A stretch of DNA of 64,000 nt, from NCBI RefSeq assembly GCF_905163445.1, contig NC_053186.1:996599-1060598 (forward strand), written 5' to 3'. The position numbers were made by a program, and so were the translations under genes. The stretch comes from Pararge aegeria (taxonomy: Eukaryota > Arthropoda > Insecta > Lepidoptera > Nymphalidae). The notes below the pieces were generated by a model. The model did no database searches. It was not told where the DNA came from and was given only the letters and a program-made list of their open reading frames with translations. Positions 31,630 to 43,485 of this stretch are shown piece by piece (position 1 is the stretch's first letter; each line of letters opens with the position of its first letter).

Positions 31630-31795
31630 CCATGACCGGCCCACTACAGGGCACGGGTCTCGTCTCAGAATGAGTAGGGTTTAGGACGTCCACCACGCTG
31701 GCCTAGTGCGGATTGGTGGACTCGACACACCGTTGAGAACATTATTGACTCTCAGGCACGCAGGTTTCCTCAAGCTCTTTTCCTTCATAGGGAAA
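31630..31795 (-). mobile_element. SINE3 3' body
   Basis: CACTACAGGGCACGGGTCTC, CCACCACGCTGGCCTAGTGC and GACACACCGTTGAGAACATT are the complement of the SINE3 body. Confidence 0.7.
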
Positions 31796-31904
31796 TTATA
31801 TATAGTCAGACTAAGTTATTATTATATTAGTTAGTGCTTATAAAGTACTACTTGAAGTTGAATCCTGTATGATAAAAAAGATTGGGTACGAATTGCTCTA
31901 ACTT

Positions 31905-32085
31905 CATATGGTGATAACAAAAATAAAAACCTGGCTAAGTTTGTTGTGGGCTCTTCTTAGACCAGGGCGCGTTTGGAACTCACCTAACTTTAATTTTAAG
32001 TTAACGAATGCAGTTTTCACCATCACTAACATTAGTGTAACATGTTAAATGTATAACTGCTTCATAAGTGATTTGAATTGAAATT
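31905..32085 (+). mobile_element. LINE 3' tail, family N
   Basis: Best-preserved copy of the tail also seen at 4880: GATGGTGATAACAAAAATAA, GTTTGTTGTGGGCTCTTCTT and TCACCATCACTAACATTAGT. Confidence 0.65.
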
Positions 32086-33271
32086 AATTTTGTAATTTTT
32101 TTTATTATGTAGGCAGGACCATAGTTATTCTTGGATTGTTATTTATACCTTGCTTTCGGTACGGGTGACACGTGTGCCTTGACACGTGTACGGGTCTCCG
32201 GGATGCAAATGTACAGTTTGTAGGTTAAATACGTTGGAACTAGGATACAGATCCTCGACTCTAAGGGAAAGCCTTGCCACGGCTGGGTAAGGCTTAATAA
32301 TTAGCCTAGTTTTATTTAATTTACTTATTAACATTATTCTAATTACTTACGTATTTTATTATTATTTACTTACTTTTATTATTTACGTGACCACTTTTTT
32401 AATAACTTAAATAATTTACTTAGGTACTCGATTTGTTCATATACGTACATTTACTTAGGCGCTTAGTTTACTTACGTATTTTATTTACTTAAGTCACCTA
32501 CATCAGTTAATCAAAACCCTGCGTAAATAGAAGTCAATAAGTATTGCTAGATTACATACATTATTTACGTAAATTATGTTTTATCCCATTAAAAACATAA
32601 TTTATGTAAACATTTATAGCAAAGTTGCATATTAAGCTGACAACCATCCACCCGTATTCTTCATATGGATCTTGGCTTTAAATTTGTTCAAAGATTTGTG
32701 TAAGACTAGTAATTTAAAGTAATTTTTTTCAAATTTTGTAATGATTTTTTTTTTATTAACCCAGGTCAGCGCTTGACGACAATCATGCTCGTTAGAAAGC
32801 AATGATGAGGTCTAGGTTGGTGCTCGCTTGCTTAGAAGAAGCCTATTCTAAGAAGCTTATATATTATGATTATTTTCGGCGGACATTTCGTTATTTAAAA
32901 ACTTTTCCAATGCAATAGTCTTATCTCTCATATTACATATGCCCGTTGGGACTGAAATGCGATGGTGATGATCCTATCTTTTTATGCAGTCCTAGTACCC
33001 TTTATTTATTATCATAGCCCTAATTTGATTTAAAAACTTATTGATATGAAGTAGGTTTAGAACTACTTTATTAACATTTGTAACATGGCCTGTCTGTTAG
33101 TAACTGACGAAGCAAAAACGACGGGGTGTTATAAGTTTAACATGTCCGTGTGTGTCTGTGGCATCGTATTTAAGGAACGGATGAACTGATTTAGATTTTA
33201 TTTTGTTTTTAAACAACTAAATCGCCTATTAGTCGAGTGTTTTTAGCTGTACTTATTTGATGAAAATCAGT
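32086..33271. other. No gene recognised
   Basis: A TTTACTTACGTATTTTATT motif recurs irregularly between 32335 and 32580. The 63-residue frame at 32143 has no domain. Confidence 0.4.
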
Positions 33272-33482
33272 CCAACATGGCCGCCGCCACAAAACAGCGG
33301 ACTACATATTTTTTCACAACTACCTCAATATGGGTAACAAATACAAGGGCTTGACTAGTAGAATACTATTACAAATTTAAATCTAAGATGGCTGCCACTA
33401 CAAAATGGCGAATTACTTTTCAAAACTCTCTCAATGTGGGATCAAATGGAAGGCCTTGACAAGTATCAAAATGTACAATTAT
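33272..33482 (+). repeat. Two tandem 109-bp repeat units
   Basis: Unit 1 (33272-33382) and unit 2 (33383-33480) share AA.ATGGC.GCC.C.ACAAAA, GCG.A.TAC and GG.CTTGAC.AGTA. A third member is at 10815. It probably belongs to a longer dispersed or satellite-like family. Confidence 0.65.
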
Positions 33483-33959
33483 ATTGAAAGTCTGGGGTTT
33501 AATGAACTTTTAACTTATAACGACCCTTCTACCGGTGCGAGAGTTAGATTCTTCAGAGATGAAGCCAACAAGAAACTCACTCATTTTATCTCCTTAGTCT
33601 ATCTGGGGTGAGTTAGAAGTGGTGCAGACTGGGGTTTGTAGCGTCTAGGTTCTCTGGTGATAAAACAGGTTGTGGGGAAGAGGTATAACAGTCCATGGGA
33701 GGTATGGGACAGTTAAACTTTTGATCCACCTTCTCAGAGCCTTTTTGTATAAAACTCTATGACATGCTTTTGATTATCTCTCATTTACATACATCTAAAA
33801 AACTGATTGTTATATTGATTAAATTTTATTTCATTTACAATAGAAAAACAGTACATTTTTCAAACTATTGCCATTGGGCAATAGTTGGTCTAAGCTGAAG
33901 ACTTTGTTATATTTTACATGTGCCATTATCGAAGCAAGTCAGTGAAATGTCAGTGATAC
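33483..33959. other. No gene recognised
   Basis: The frame 33405-33611 reads ESLGFNELLTYNDPSTGARV after leaving the tandem repeat. I do not recognise it. Confidence 0.3.
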
Positions 33960-34042
33960 TGGCTTTACTTGGGAATCGAACCCAAGGTCTCATAGCCCGA
34001 AGTCGATCCTGCTAACCACTAGACTAGAGAGCTATAGTTTGG
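33955..34042 (-). mobile_element. SINE5 tRNA-like head
   Basis: Minus strand: TCTAGTCTAGTGGTTAGCAG (A-box) and CTTGGGTTCGATTCCCAAGT (B-box with a well-paired T stem). The acceptor stem is not convincing, so I call it a SINE head rather than a tRNA gene. Confidence 0.55.
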
Positions 34043-34679
34043 TTAAATAAATAAAAACATAGTTTATTACTTTATAATATTTATTGTAAAAGTTATAACA
34101 TCTTAACAATGTACAAATTAAAAACAGATGAATAATGACAATGTATTTGTAACAATATAATAATATTATTTTTTTTCAAATATTTTATTGAAAAAAAAAA
34201 ATATTTTATGAGCATAGAATTAAGAACATACAGAAACCGTGTAAACATCAAAAACCACTTCACTTTGGTAGTGTTTCCCGAAGAGGCGGTCAGTCTCTTC
34301 ATACCATTTAGCAGTTGATACTAATCATTTAATCTCTAATATTCTAAGCGTTTACCACAAAATGGGAAAAAGTTTGTGAGCTAGTAACACTCCGCGGGTG
34401 TGATGTGCGCGGGGCGTTTTCGCTGTTTCTGGACACAATATGACTGCATGCAATAATGGCTGAATGAGGGTTCTGTATGTTTTTAGGTCTGTGATTAAGA
34501 TATGGAGCTCTGTGATATAAATTCTATAATAAGTACTATGTTTTGTGTTGCTTATAGACCCAAATACAAGTTTGACATCATATTTGGAGTTACAAGGTTC
34601 TTTAATTCAGAAGATATAAGGCTCTAACATTCAGATAAATTGTGATTTTACTCGAGTGAACCGTGTGAGTAAAAAAAAG
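34043..34679. other. No gene recognised
   Basis: AT-rich. A small GC-rich patch (CTCCGCGGGTGTGATGTGCG) lies near 34390. Confidence 0.35.
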
Positions 34680-34848
34680 GGCGCGTTTGAAAACCTCGTA
34701 GCTTTAGTTTTAGGTTTACGAATGTAGGTATCGCCATCACTACTCACTGCTATGTTCACATTTTGTATGTAATCAACACATCAAAAGTGCCATCTATGTG
34801 CCTATTTGAATGAAGAAATATTTGACTTGACTTTCACTTTGACTACAT
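34680..34848 (+). mobile_element. LINE 3' tail, family N, uninterrupted
   Basis: Shows the empty-site arrangement of the tail interrupted at 6925: CAAAAGTGCCATCTATGTGC then CTATTTGAATGAAGAAATAT and the TTTGACTTGACTTTCACTTT tail. Confidence 0.7.
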
Positions 34849-35847
34849 TAGGTACAAAGTAAAATCACAATATACAGACAGGTAATTATTTATAAAGTTG
34901 TATAAAAATTAAAAATATTCAACGCATATTTGCTTTAATGAGATAACGTAACTTTAAGTTACGATGAATAATTTAAAAAAAAAAAGCTTAAAACGAATCT
35001 TCTTTATCTTCTCCAGTTGATATGATACAGGACAGGCCCTTATCAGTTCTCCGTCCAGTAGCTTAATACACTGGGCAAGAAGAATGACAAGGGCCCATCG
35101 CTGTATACTTCTCTTCTCTTCTTCTGTAGTATTCTTCGATTAGAGCAGTTGATAAACGTACGTTTTCTCACATATTTACAGGCTGTATGGACCTCGACCT
35201 TTGCTTTCTAGCATGACGTAAAAAAACAAAACTACGTGTTTCACGCGTAAATTTTGTATGTAATTATTCAATGACGTTATGATTTTCCTTCATTTTACTA
35301 CTTATTATATTAATACTTCAGTTAGACAATTATGATAAATTCATAAGTTAAATTCAGTAATTATTATATTATTTTTAAATAATTTAGGCGACAAACGATT
35401 AGGAAAATTTACGATTATCACCTGCTGTCACAAATATTTCATAACAGCGCCACCTAGTGGTATATCTTCGATCTTCTTTGTGAATACGCTAGTGATGTGG
35501 TCATATCCCTGCGTCGACAATGTAACAGCACGAAGTGTATGTCACAAAATGAAACGCAAGGTATTATGGGCGGGATTCTTGTTTGAGCTTGGTTCATGCT
35601 CGTAAACATAAAGTAGAATGTAGAATGTAGATTCTTCTAGAAAATCTTCTATAGAGAATATTCTTGGTTTATCAGTCTTGTTATGGCAGCAATCTGAAAG
35701 AAGAAAAAGTAATTTGATTATTTAGTTCGTGTTATTTTGAATGTTACTCTAAATAAACTGCTCTTACATAGTCCTTATGAAACTAAACGTTTTGGTTTTG
35801 ACTTGTCGAATATAGTTATCACTATCAATTCACTACAGAGGAAAACA
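34849..35847. other. No gene recognised
   Basis: Contains AACAGCGCCACCTAGTGGTA near 35445, a short palindromic phrase often seen in lepidopteran intergenic DNA. No frame. Confidence 0.35.
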
Positions 35848-36258
35848 AACGTGTGTGTACTAATGTACACGCGTTAAAAGTTATACTTCTTCGGAGTAAC
35901 AAGATAAAATATTTACTTTCGCCTTATTCTAACGTTTGTTGAAAAAACCACACCAACAATAGAAAAAGAAAAAAGGTATTTAATACATTAGAAGTATTAT
36001 TATAACGCATTATCTAGTTATCTCATTATTGTACAACCGAGTTTAACTCACATTCAAATTTGAGATTTTGGAATGAGCCCGCAGACTTTGACAATTGAAA
36101 GTGCATATACACTGTCAAAAGTTTTTTGAAACACTAAAATGATGACTAACTATCGGGTATCGGTTTTTTGTGACGATGTGCGCGCACATCGTAAAAATTT
36201 ACTCTCATCTCTCATATTTTTTCCATAAAGCGCAAAAAAAGTATCACTTAAAAAATCT
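35848..36258 (+). mobile_element. MITE-A, near full length
   Basis: Left outer flank GTGTGTACTAATGTACACGC, inverted repeat AAGTTATACTTCTTCGGAGT, internal GAATGAGCCCGCAGACTTTG, GGTATCGGTTTTTTGTGACG and a diverged right end. Confidence 0.8.
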
Positions 36259-36542
36259 TATGTAGACATGGATACAGATTTTTTTACTTGATGGTAAATA
36301 AAGAACCATTTGTCAGCATATTACTGTCCGACGACAATCATGGCTATGACATAAAGACTGTAAACTATAATCTGTTCACTTAAATTTAATTTATACGTTT
36401 AAGCGTCTGTAAGATATATTTGACAGATTTTATAAGAATGGTGATGACATTAACCGAGCCCCAGAATGTAATTGTCACATTCAGCCATCGCTTAAAGTAA
36501 AAAAAATCACGTTCGTTTTAGACGTAGAGTCACTGACAAAGC

Positions 36543-36712
36543 TAAAAGCTAATGGCAATGGGCGGAACGCATAGCTCCAAGAATTCATCGATCCCAGATG
36601 CTTAAATAGGGAGCCCGCACCGGTAAACGCAACTTTGTTAGATCTGCTAGACCACTACACTTGAAACGAATCGCAGAGAGCCAATATGGCACAAGACTGT
36701 GGAATTTTGAAC
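36543..36712 (+). pseudogene. RTE-type LINE pol C-terminal fragment
   Basis: Plus-strand reading WQWAERIAPRIHRSQMLK, a stop, then GARTGKRNFVRSARPLHLKR and IAESQYGTRLWNFEL. Aligns with WAGHKARRTDGRW..KVLEWRPRTGKRS of the copy at 52193. At least one in-frame stop is present. The domain is the conserved C-terminus of RTE endonuclease/reverse-transcriptase proteins. Confidence 0.65.
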
Positions 36713-36897
36713 TCAGCAAACGTTAACCGCTTGACATGATGATAATGATGGCATTATTAAGTAATTAATTATATTTATCCGTATTGTTTTTGTCCTGGTT
36801 TTGCTGGTTGTAGAGCCCTCCTCGTCTTCAATGTAACAGGCACCTGAAACAATAACGAAACAATAATTAATGCCATTATAACGCAATCGTCGCGGAT

Positions 36898-36920
36898 TGG
36901 CGCCCGACGTGGGGCTCGAA
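36898..36920 (+). other. tRNA-Lys(CUU) primer-binding-site-like motif
   Basis: TGGCGCCCGACGTGGGGCTC plus GAA. It matches the complement of the 3' end of tRNA-Lys(CUU) (..CACGTTGGGCGCCA) at 22 of 23 positions. The match stops there, as expected for a primer-binding site rather than a tRNA gene or SINE head. Confidence 0.55.
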
Positions 36921-37191
36921 AACACGGTATACCTGAATCAAAATTCATAATTAAGCTGCATATTCTTATTCCTCCAAATAAATATTTTTTTTTGTTAAAA
37001 TTTAAACAATATCTTGTAAATATTTTCAATACTAATTATTTCAAACGGTGCCGGAGCATTATTATCAATATATGTTTAACAGTGTAAGCAACGCATTTTT
37101 CACGAGCAATTTAACTAAGGCGATTGAATGAAAATGATTCTTTAAACTTAATAAAAATGATAATCAAGAATATTCAGCAAATACCTCAAAT

Positions 37192-37210
37192 TGGCACCCA
37201 ACATGTGGCC
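37192..37210 (+). other. Primer-binding-site-like motif, second
   Basis: TGGCACCCAACATGTGGCC, 294 bp after the first. Diverged but in the same orientation. Confidence 0.4.
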
Positions 37211-37329
37211 ATAATCATCTCGTCTCATTAGACTACTAATTTTTCATAAATGCAGGTTAATGAAGTTCAAAAATATTCATCAAATTGATTATAATAACCA
37301 GAACCCAAGACTTAAAGTTCTCTTGGACG

Positions 37330-37470
37330 CACGGTTCAGACAAAGTATATTTTCCAACTCCAGCATGCTAATACAAAGTATCTTAAGCGAAAAACCCATT
37401 CCCTTAAAATCTTCAGCGAACCAAAGACCTCATAATCTGTAGTCATACGCTAAATACTAGACCACCGAGG
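37330..37470 (-). mobile_element. SINE5 head and body, degenerate
   Basis: Minus strand: GCCTCGGTGGTCTAGTATTT, a TCATGAGG-like arm, then GGGTTTTTCGCTTAAGATAC. Similar in order to 3880-3975. Confidence 0.45.
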
Positions 37471-37524
37471 CATTTTTTACACATTTAAACTATAGTCACG
37501 TTTTATCCACCGTGTAACCCAAAT

Positions 37525-37543
37525 TGGCACCCGACGTGGGACC
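37525..37543 (+). other. Primer-binding-site-like motif, third
   Basis: TGGCACCCGACGTGGGACC, 333 bp after the second, same orientation. Confidence 0.5.
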
Positions 37544-37689
37544 GGTAATTCGAAATACAATCTTAATTAAAATTGAGTATGATTTTACAATAATACCATA
37601 GGATATATTGAAATAATTTATCAAACAGGAAATTTAAATCCAGACCTTTCTATTCTTGCTTGCGAGGTATCTACCTACGCAAAGTGTAG

Positions 37690-38097
37690 AAAACCTTTGT
37701 AAGGCTAAGTATATGCTTTTATAACATGATACCGAAGGTAATATTAGATTTACCTTTACATAAGTTTAAAGACTGTATGAAATTACATTTTATACATCTA
37801 GGTTACTATACCTACTATTGATGAATTTTTAATGACAAGGTTGCTTGGAAGCAAGCCGCTCCGCTTTCATCTCACACAAGATAGAATAACGGTTATTAGA
37901 ATTAGTTATTTAGTTATTAGAATAACGGTAATTGTTAAATTGTAAAATAATGATGTAAAAGAGCAACTGCTGAGTTTCTTGCCAGCTTCTTCTCGGTCTT
38001 CTAAGCCGGTGTAAGAGTCACTACAAACAGACATACGTGCTTATATTAGGCCTACTTGAAATAAATGAATTCTGAGTTTTGAATTTGAATGTTTCTC
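37690..38097 (+). pseudogene. CR1/jockey-like LINE C-terminus and 3' UTR
   Basis: From 37726 the frame reads MIPKVILDLPLHKFKDCMK then LHFIHLGYYTYY and a stop, caused by indels. The DNA continues as GATGAATTTTTAATGACAAG, GGAAGCAAGCCGCTCCGCTT and the UTR to TTGAAATAAATGAATTCTG. Compared with the intact end at 54654-54815 it has lost bases around YDEFL. Only the extreme C-terminus survives. Confidence 0.7.
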
Positions 38098-38102
38098 AAC
38101 AT

Positions 38103-38165
38103 ACCTAATGTAGCATCCTCCGGAGATATCGACTTTAATAAACACAGCACGATTGTAATAACTGT
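38103..38165 (-). mobile_element. Scrap of the hammerhead-bearing element
   Basis: Minus strand: TTATTAAAGTCGATATCTCC, then GGAGGATGCTAC. It corresponds to AAAGTCAACATCTCCTGAGG in the 61.1-kb copy, but the CTGA is changed and the sequence ends in stem II. Confidence 0.5.
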
Positions 38166-38283
38166 GTAAAGAAATGTAAAGATCTATTGACTATACTATA
38201 AAGATTTGAGTGGTAATTGTAAACTTAAATACCTATCATGGAATTCCATCAACTAAGTATCTTACTTTATAATTAATACAATT

Positions 38284-38465
38284 AAATATCACTTGCTTTA
38301 ACGGTGAAGGAAAAGATCGTGAGGAAACCTGCACACCTGAGAGATCTTCATAATGTTCCTAAAGGCGTGTGAAGTCTAAAAATCCGCACTTGGCCAGCTT
38401 GATAGACTACGGCCTAATGCCTTCACATTATGAGTAGAGACCCGTGCCCTGCAGTGGGCCGAATA
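38284..38465 (+). mobile_element. SINE3 body
   Basis: ATCACTTGCTTTAACGGTGA, AAGATCGTGAGGAAACCTGC, CGCACTTGGCCAGCTTGATA and GACCCGTGCCCTGCAGTGGG. The tRNA head is missing. Confidence 0.7.
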
Positions 38466-40849
38466 CATAAATAAAAGAAATAGACTTTCACAAGCTCTTA
38501 AATTAATCCACTGTCTACACTTCCTACGAAATAGCCACCAATAATTTTATAATACCTTAATAGAAAACAAAAACTAACCACAAATCGGGCACGACACCAC
38601 GTCACAAGCAGGCCCGTACAACGATTTATTACAATGGAACTGTGTAATGACTCGTGCGAAATACATTTTTCACATTACGCCCGACTGCGTTCACGTCTGC
38701 GCGTGTACTGACCGATTTCGAGAGCTGCGAGATGACATGCGTGAGAAGTTGCCGCTAGTCGACGCTAGATGGCGCTGGTGGTTAGTTGCAATTACAAGCG
38801 GTTGAGAGTGATCTGTAGGCGGTGGGGGTTGATTGCGGAATGCAATCGCAATCACAATTGAAATTAATTATTGAAGGCGATTGTTGTTACGGCCCGGGAG
38901 TTGTCCATTAGAATTAGGGGTTCTCTAGCTTATTAATGCAACTTATGTTATCCCACGAAATTAGGGCGATGGCGTCGATTTCGTACTTAATGAGATTCAT
39001 TGGCCCAGTTTTAAGCAATTTTGGCAAGGAATATCTTGACCCTAGGTTAGGTTTTTGGTTGATGGTCATAATATTCTCAGGTATGGCCCGGTGTTAGAAA
39101 CAGACTTACCCCCAGGTTCCCCTGAAGGTCTTTAACATAAAATTTATATGTACGTTAAATAACCTGATCGGAAGTGATTTCTGTGTAAAATAAAAAAGTA
39201 AGTAAAGTAAGGTAGTTTTACAGAAAATAGCCAATGTAATTAACTAAAAATAAAATCGCTGCAGCGTTACGACGACACAGCTTAACATACAAAGCGATTG
39301 TTATTCATGGATATGATCGCTATGATTGCAATTGATGCTTCGTAATCGGTGCACAGGATTAGCGCAAACGTTATCTGAGACTACCAAAGAAACTTTCTTA
39401 ATTAAAATTTGTATAAACACACTTTATAGTGTCTACTGTTGAGTGCTGAGAGAAAAATATAAATATTAGTTTTCTTAAAACTAAGGCTAGGCCAAAGCTT
39501 TGGTTTAAGAAGAAATACAAACTTAACTTAGCTGGGTTTTTTTTTGGTATCATCATCAGCTCTTAGAGGTTTTTTTTGGTAACGTTATCTTTTATATAAT
39601 TTTATTAAAAATGTAGATTTTAATTTGTACCTGTAATAATTCTAATAAGTGGTGTTACCGTAATTTTGTAAAGTGGGTAAATAATTAAACGTTTGATAAC
39701 TATAAATTCATATTATTTATTTATTTTTTAAATAGTTTTTGAGAAACAATATAAATTATATTTGATTAACAACCAATTTTCGTGACATTGAGTTAGTGGG
39801 TATTTTCATATAAATATGACTGCATTATCGACTTCACTACGTGGACTCGAACGGTGCATAGACCACCTCCCGGTGTTTCAGTCGTTTATCATAAGTATTT
39901 TTATGTAACAAGATCTTTCATTCCTCGATCCTTCGTAATTTGATATAAAATAGCCCTTAACTAATACAAAAATTGTGCTATAAATTGCAAAATTGATATT
40001 CCAAATCCAACTGGTGGCTCCAGAGGTTAGGCCGTTGCAGATACATATTATACAGATATATACCGTTCAAGTAAACTTACTGTACAGTTTGCATTATAAT
40101 ATTAAGTATTCAATTATGAGTAGGGTGAGTTTTCGGTTCTTTTGTGCGGAGTACAAAAGGCTCATAACTTTAATTAATTTATAAATTGTATGTAGGCGAA
40201 CAGTTTCCCATGATTTTGTTCGCGTGAAACTAATTCTGAAAATATGAAAATTATAAGCAATCTAGAACTGTTATAAACATAGATTGCTTAAAGTTATCTT
40301 AATTTCGAACACCAGAGTTCGAATATCCTGTCATTTTCGGGATAAAAAATATACCATGTCATCGTTTTCGATCGGTACTGCCTTCCATTAGTTATAAATA
40401 AATAAAAAAACGTTACCGCTACTTGGCAGTAGATGGCGTTGGTTCGGTAACACGAGCAGATAAGTTGTTTACCGAGTGACCGCGACGAGAGTTGTGAGTG
40501 CAAATACTTGTTTTAGCACCATTTTATAGGGAGTTAAATTTCTGTGATACATCTAACTTTTGCGAGTTGAAATTTGGGAGCATTTTATAACTTACATAAT
40601 GGCGTTAATTAAGCTGTACATGTATTTCTCTAATGAGCTAAATTGGTGGGTTTCAAAGTAGTTTTATCCATTTTATAATATTCCTTCTGGCCCAAGATAC
40701 ATTCTGTAAGCATTTTTTTGTTATTTTATTTACTAGCACTGCAAGGGTTGCGGATTATTAGTCCAGCCTCCGCGTTAATCCCTGTTGCCTTAGGCCGAGG
40801 TCAGAGCAGAAGCGTCCTTAGGTTGGAGTATCCCTCTATTTTTTTTTAT
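38466..40849. other. About 2.4 kb with no recognised gene
   Basis: Small frames at 39993 and 40294 have no domain. The stretch 38580-38820 is richer in CpG than its surroundings and includes CGACGCTAGATGGCGCTGG. No named repeat. Confidence 0.4.
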
Positions 40850-41096
40850 TCCACTACAAGTTGACCCTTAACTGCAATTTCACAGTGATGATACAGTCTA
40901 AGATAGTAGCGGGCTAACCTAAGCGGCACGCTTTTTTGTCGTGCCTCTAAGCGATCGCTGGACTCAGCAGACCAGACCAGAGAAAATTCAGAAATTATAA
41001 GTTTCCCAATTGCCCCTGCCCGAAATCGAAACCGGGACCGCCTGTTCAAATTCATAGCGGTCACCGTTGCGCCAGGGAGGTTGTGAAATTCGATTC
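40850..41096 (-). mobile_element. SINE2, internally deleted
   Basis: 3' end TTCCACTACAAGTTGACCCT, body with AGACCAGACCAGAGAAAATT, head complement GCCCGAAATCGAAACC and CACCGTTGCGCCAGGGAGGT. About 80 bp of the body is missing between GCGGGCTAACC and GCGGCACG. Confidence 0.8.
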
Positions 41097-41189
41097 CTTC
41101 GAGCCCCAAGGTTTCCATCGGTTTAAGCAAACTAACGTACCTGTCAAATTAGACGTCCTGCGAATTCGTTGTCTAAACTTACCTAACTA

Positions 41190-41330
41190 ATATTATAAAT
41201 GGTAAGGTTTGTTTGTTTATTTGTCCTACGACGATCAAACCAAGCTACCAAAAACCTTGATTTTTGGGACAGTTAGTTGAGCGGACTGAGAGTAACACAG
41301 GCTACTTTTTATCCCAAAAATCAAACGGAG
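41190..41330 (-). mobile_element. RTE-mobilised repeat 3' region
   Basis: Plus strand TAACTAATATTATAAATGGT then TTTGTTTGTTTATTTGTCC and GTAACACAGGCTACTTTTTA. On the minus strand this is the usual 3' end. Confidence 0.55.
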
Positions 41331-42379
41331 CACACGGGGTTACGGTACCATGCCGTATTAAACGCGACAGATGGTTCTCTCGGCAATAGCTCTTAGCTTA
41401 TAGAGTAACATTTCAGTAAGCTACTTGCAAACCAAACAATAAAAATAAATCAAACATTCGATTAAAACAGAAACTATCAAAAAATATCCGAACTACCCGC
41501 AAATAATCGAACCCGTAAAAAACCGTATCAAACAACCGTGAACTGCCGACAGCTGTGTCAAATGGACCCCGGCCAGATTTACGATCTGAGCAACCACTTA
41601 GAGCGGTCGGTCTAATCGACCCGGGCAAGGAAAATTGTGGGCTGCATTGTGAAAATTCAATTTTTCTTGTAGAAAACAATGTTATTACGTATTGGTTATT
41701 AATGGAGGGTTACTGGACCCAGCATGTTTGTAAGTTTACAACTTAACTAACGCTCCCCGCGACTTCATTCATTCTTTACTTCTGTTTTCATACAAATAAA
41801 AAGTCAAACTCTACAGCTTATAAGAGTGCTTATATAATGGGTATTCTTCTTTTATTTTTTAATCTTTGTTTAAATCTAGTGACAGAGCGATGTCTCCTTT
41901 TTCATTTTCGTACATACAATATATGTTTGTCTGTCAGAGCATCTATCCCTTTTGAATAAAAAACATAAATGCTTGTGTTTTACTAATAATTTAAGCCGAT
42001 ATCAAATTCAACTTGATAATTTTTTATTTTCACTGTCTTTCTTTTTCTAAATCTAATCTGTTCAAACTAGAATTTGAAGTTATTATTGCGATGATTCATT
42101 AACTTTTTATTATCACTAGTGTTGTAATAACCAAAAAAAAATTAGAATGTTAAAGCCCAAAACTTAACTTAATAGACGGTTAGTTGGGTATTATTTAGAT
42201 TCGCACCTTTTAAAACTGCTGTCTTCTGCATATATTTTTTGTCTTTGTGTTTGTGTTGTGTTTGTTTGGATATATTTAAGTACGTTCGTAAACACGGATA
42301 GATGATATTTATCTAAATTCTACGGGAGTTTAATTAGATAATAGATTTTTCAGACAAAGTTACAGGGTTCACTAGTTTG
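41331..42379. other. No gene recognised
   Basis: Opposing frames at 41413-41746 overlap a slightly GC-richer patch without domain. The rest is AT-rich. Confidence 0.35.
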
Positions 42380-43485
42380 GTATGTTTATAACAATATAGT
42401 GAGATACTCCATTATTACATCACAAGTTTAGTAACATAGTAACATATAGTCTCAGTATATTAACGCGAATGACAATCAACTGACTAATGAGGTACGCGTT
42501 AATTCCTTACTCGCGTCTGACGAGGGTAGACGTGGAACGTTCGCTTCGTCATTATGACTGTTTGAATGTCTATTAGAAGACTATAAACAAATGCCTGAAA
42601 CAATTTATCGACGCCCGTTGTTGTACTTCTAGTTTAAAATTTTTAGTGTCTATATTGAAATGGTGCCCGATTTGGGTCGGTCAAATCTAAAGTGTTATTC
42701 ACTTTTTATCTCAACAGTATAGTAACACGCTTCATTATTACATCACATGGTTCGTAATACAGTCTCGGTATATTAACATGAATGACAACCGACTGACTAA
42801 TGATGAACAGGGTTTCATTCGTTTCTCGCAGCCGACGAGAGCTGATATTATTATGAACTGTATGACTTTTTGAATGTCTAGAAGACGGCTATAAACAAAT
42901 GCTTTAAATAATTTTCTATTTATGTGGCAGTGACGCAAGTCGTGAAACCTTATTTTATAAAACTGTTTGTAACAATTTCGCGACTGATGTGGGGCTCACA
43001 ATTATGAATAAGCTAGAGTCAATATCGGAGTCAATATTTCGTATTTACTTAGTATCTTGACAGTGTAGTGAAACACTCCATTATTACATCACAAGTTTAG
43101 TAATATATAGTCACGGTATATTTACACTAATGACAACCAATTGAGTAATGAGCCACTTGGTAATTCGTTACTATGATGATGATGATGATTCCAGTGGTTC
43201 CCGTTGCAGAAATATCTTTTTAAGATAGCTTCTCTTCGTTACGAATTGGAGCCCGATGCGGGACTTTTAATCCGAAAAATTTTACCATTGATATTTAAAA
43301 TTCCTATCATAAAAGTAAGTTTGTGTGATTAGTGTTGTCTTGTTAAGAAATTCTCAGTACCAGACCGGAGTTAGGAATGTGGCATCGTCCACACCTCGAA
43401 GAGCATGTTAAGCTGTTTTTGCTTTTATCTCTAACAAGTACAGTATTTGTTAAAGCTTAATGAACTGGGGAGCGATGTGGGGTGT
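42380..43485 (+). repeat. Tandem LTR-like units, each with a primer-site-like motif
   Basis: The box CATTATTACATCACA starts at 42410, 42733 and 43079 (spacing 323 and 346). Units 1-3 also share A(C/T)GACAA(T/C)C(A/G)A(C/T)TGA(C/G)TAATGA. Units 1 and 2 share GAATGTCTA and CTATAAACAAATGC. Downstream lie TGGTGCCCGATTTGGGTC (42661), GACTGATGTGGGGCTC (42983), TGGAGCCCGATGCGGGAC (43247) and TGGGGAGCGATGTGGGG (43466). Unit 3 is shorter, with a GATGATGATGATGATT run. No gag or pol frame lies between units. Confidence 0.6.

Noticed and set aside
33955..34042. Possible genuine tRNA gene on the minus strand
   Set aside because: A- and B-box-like strings and a good T stem are present, but the acceptor stem is poor and related heads elsewhere belong to SINE5.
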